Shown here one piece after another: positions 5,358 through 5,978 of a stretch of 5,978 nt of DNA. The position numbers were made by a program, and so were the translations under genes. The stretch is from Micromonosporaceae bacterium (GTDB lineage Bacteria; Actinomycetota; Actinomycetes; Mycobacteriales; Micromonosporaceae). The stretch spans positions 1 through 5,978 of the forward strand of contig JADGGF010000288.1 of NCBI GenBank assembly GCA_019690055.1, read 5' to 3'. The notes beneath the pieces were generated by a model, which searched no databases, was not told the DNA's origin, and saw only the letters and a program-made list of their open reading frames with translations. The first letter of the stretch is position 1. Each line of letters starts with the position of its first letter.

Positions 5358-5978
5358 TCACCCCTCCTGGTCGTACCCGCGGCGGCTGCGCCCCCGGGGC
5401 CGGTCCCTGTCGTCGGGCCGATCGCGCCGGTCGGTCCGGTCGGTGCGCTCCGGTCGTACGGCTTCGGGGCCCGTCGCGTCGTGCTCGGGCCGGTCGGCGC
5501 CGGTTGTCCGGTCCCGCTGGATGGCCGACACCGGCAGCGGTAGGGGCGGCAGCGGTGCCCAGAGTAGTCGGGCCAGTTTCCCGGGTGGACGGGCGTGCAG
5601 GGCCATGGCCGCGGCCGGCTCGGCCCGGGCGAACGAGGCGAGAATGCCGATCATCGCGAGCGTCACCACGAGCGCGCTGCCCCCGTCCGAGATCAACGGC
5701 AGCGGCAGGCCGGTCACCGGCGCCAGCCCCACGACCCCCGCGATGTTGATCGTCGCCTGGCCGGCGATGAGCGAGGTGACGCCGGCCGCGACCAGCCGGC
5801 GGTAGGGGTTGCTGCAGCGGCGAGCGATCCGCAGCCCGGTGTAGGCCAGCACGGCGAAGAGGGCGAGCACGACCAGGCAGCCGACGACACCGAGCTCCTC
5901 GGCGACCACCGCGAAGATGAAGTCGTTGTGCCCGTTCGGCAGCCAGCCCCACTTGAGCCGCCCCTCGCCGAGCCCACG
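5358..5978 (-). CDS. ftsW: Septal peptidoglycan glycosyltransferase FtsW, C-terminal part (runs off right edge)
   Basis: SEDS-family polytopic membrane glycosyltransferase that polymerises lipid II at the septum together with a class B PBP. The last 206 codons are visible and the frame is open to base 5978. Seen, numbered from the window edge: the extracellular loop KWGWLPNGHNDFIFAVVAEELG (residues 9-30), with the family's LPNxHNDFIF and EELG pattern; a membrane helix at about 30-48; a second at about 62-84; the GLPLPLIS motif (90-97) followed by DGGSA (98-102), where many FtsW have YGGSS; a last helix at about 95-117; and a cytoplasmic tail of about 89 residues. The tail from about 154 is rich in Arg and Asp (RTDRTDRRDRPDDRDR), ending GYDQEG. 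The TGA is at 5358-5360, 7 nt before murG, and the tail coding sequence also carries the murG ribosome site. FtsW is preferred over RodA because of the dcw context. Confidence 0.96.
   Translation of the reverse strand, partial: RGLGEGRLKWGWLPNGHNDFIFAVVAEELGVVGCLVVLALFAVLAYTGLRIARRCSNPYRRLVAAGVTSLIAGQATINIAGVVGLAPVTGLPLPLISDGGSALVVTLAMIGILASFARAEPAAAMALHARPPGKLARLLWAPLPPLPLPVSAIQRDRTTGADRPEHDATGPEAVRPERTDRTDRRDRPDDRDRPRGRSRRGYDQEG
5363..5368 (-). promoter_or_regulatory. murG ribosome binding site
   Basis: AGGAGG on the minus strand overlaps the last codons of ftsW and lies 12 nt before the ATG at 5350. It is the strongest ribosome site near murG and supports translation of the repeat-bearing N-terminal extension. 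The spacing is longer than the usual 5-9 nt; reading the following G's as part of the pairing shortens it slightly. Confidence 0.65.

Noticed and set aside
4730..5749. Plus-strand frame over murG and ftsW
   Set aside because: Low-complexity shadow translation of repeat and tail coding DNA.

Overview
The window is a very GC-rich segment of a division and cell-wall (dcw) cluster, with every supported gene on the minus strand. In transcription order (right to left) it holds the 3' part of ftsW, then murG, murC, ftsQ, ftsZ and the 5' part of a YggS-type PLP-binding protein gene that runs off the left edge. The murC-ftsQ junction without murB or ddlB between, the actinobacterial FtsZ signature, the high GC and the GTG start point to an actinobacterium. 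The MurG, MurC and FtsZ sequences most resemble what I recall from Micromonosporaceae (Micromonospora/Actinoplanes relatives). That family placement is from memory, not from a search.

Layout: 5978-5358 is the FtsW C-terminus (last membrane segments and a long basic Arg/Asp tail). 5350-4100 is MurG, with an unusual N-terminal extension built on three tandem octapeptides. 4093-2636 is MurC. 2639-1863 is FtsQ, which overlaps murC by 4 nt. The first three gene junctions are 7 nt, 6 nt and a 4-nt overlap, so ftsW-murG-murC-ftsQ reads as one operon with translational coupling. A 424-bp gap (1862-1439) then separates ftsQ from ftsZ. It contains three 42-bp tandem repeats, two GC hairpins, a good housekeeping-type promoter candidate with a 31-bp dyad over its -10 region, a weaker second promoter candidate and the ftsZ ribosome site. 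ftsZ is 1438-338. After an 88-bp gap the YggS-family gene starts at 249; the pgeF/ylmD gene that commonly sits between them in actinobacteria is absent.

Together these genes make and export the peptidoglycan precursor (MurC: UDP-MurNAc-L-Ala; MurG: lipid II), polymerise septal glycan (FtsW) and build the divisome (FtsQ, FtsZ). The coding content is conserved and conventional. I see no new gene system. The points most worth following up are the ftsQ-ftsZ intergenic region (repeats, dyad, promoter), the MurG extension and the missing pgeF. All plus-strand open frames look like high-GC shadows of the minus-strand genes.
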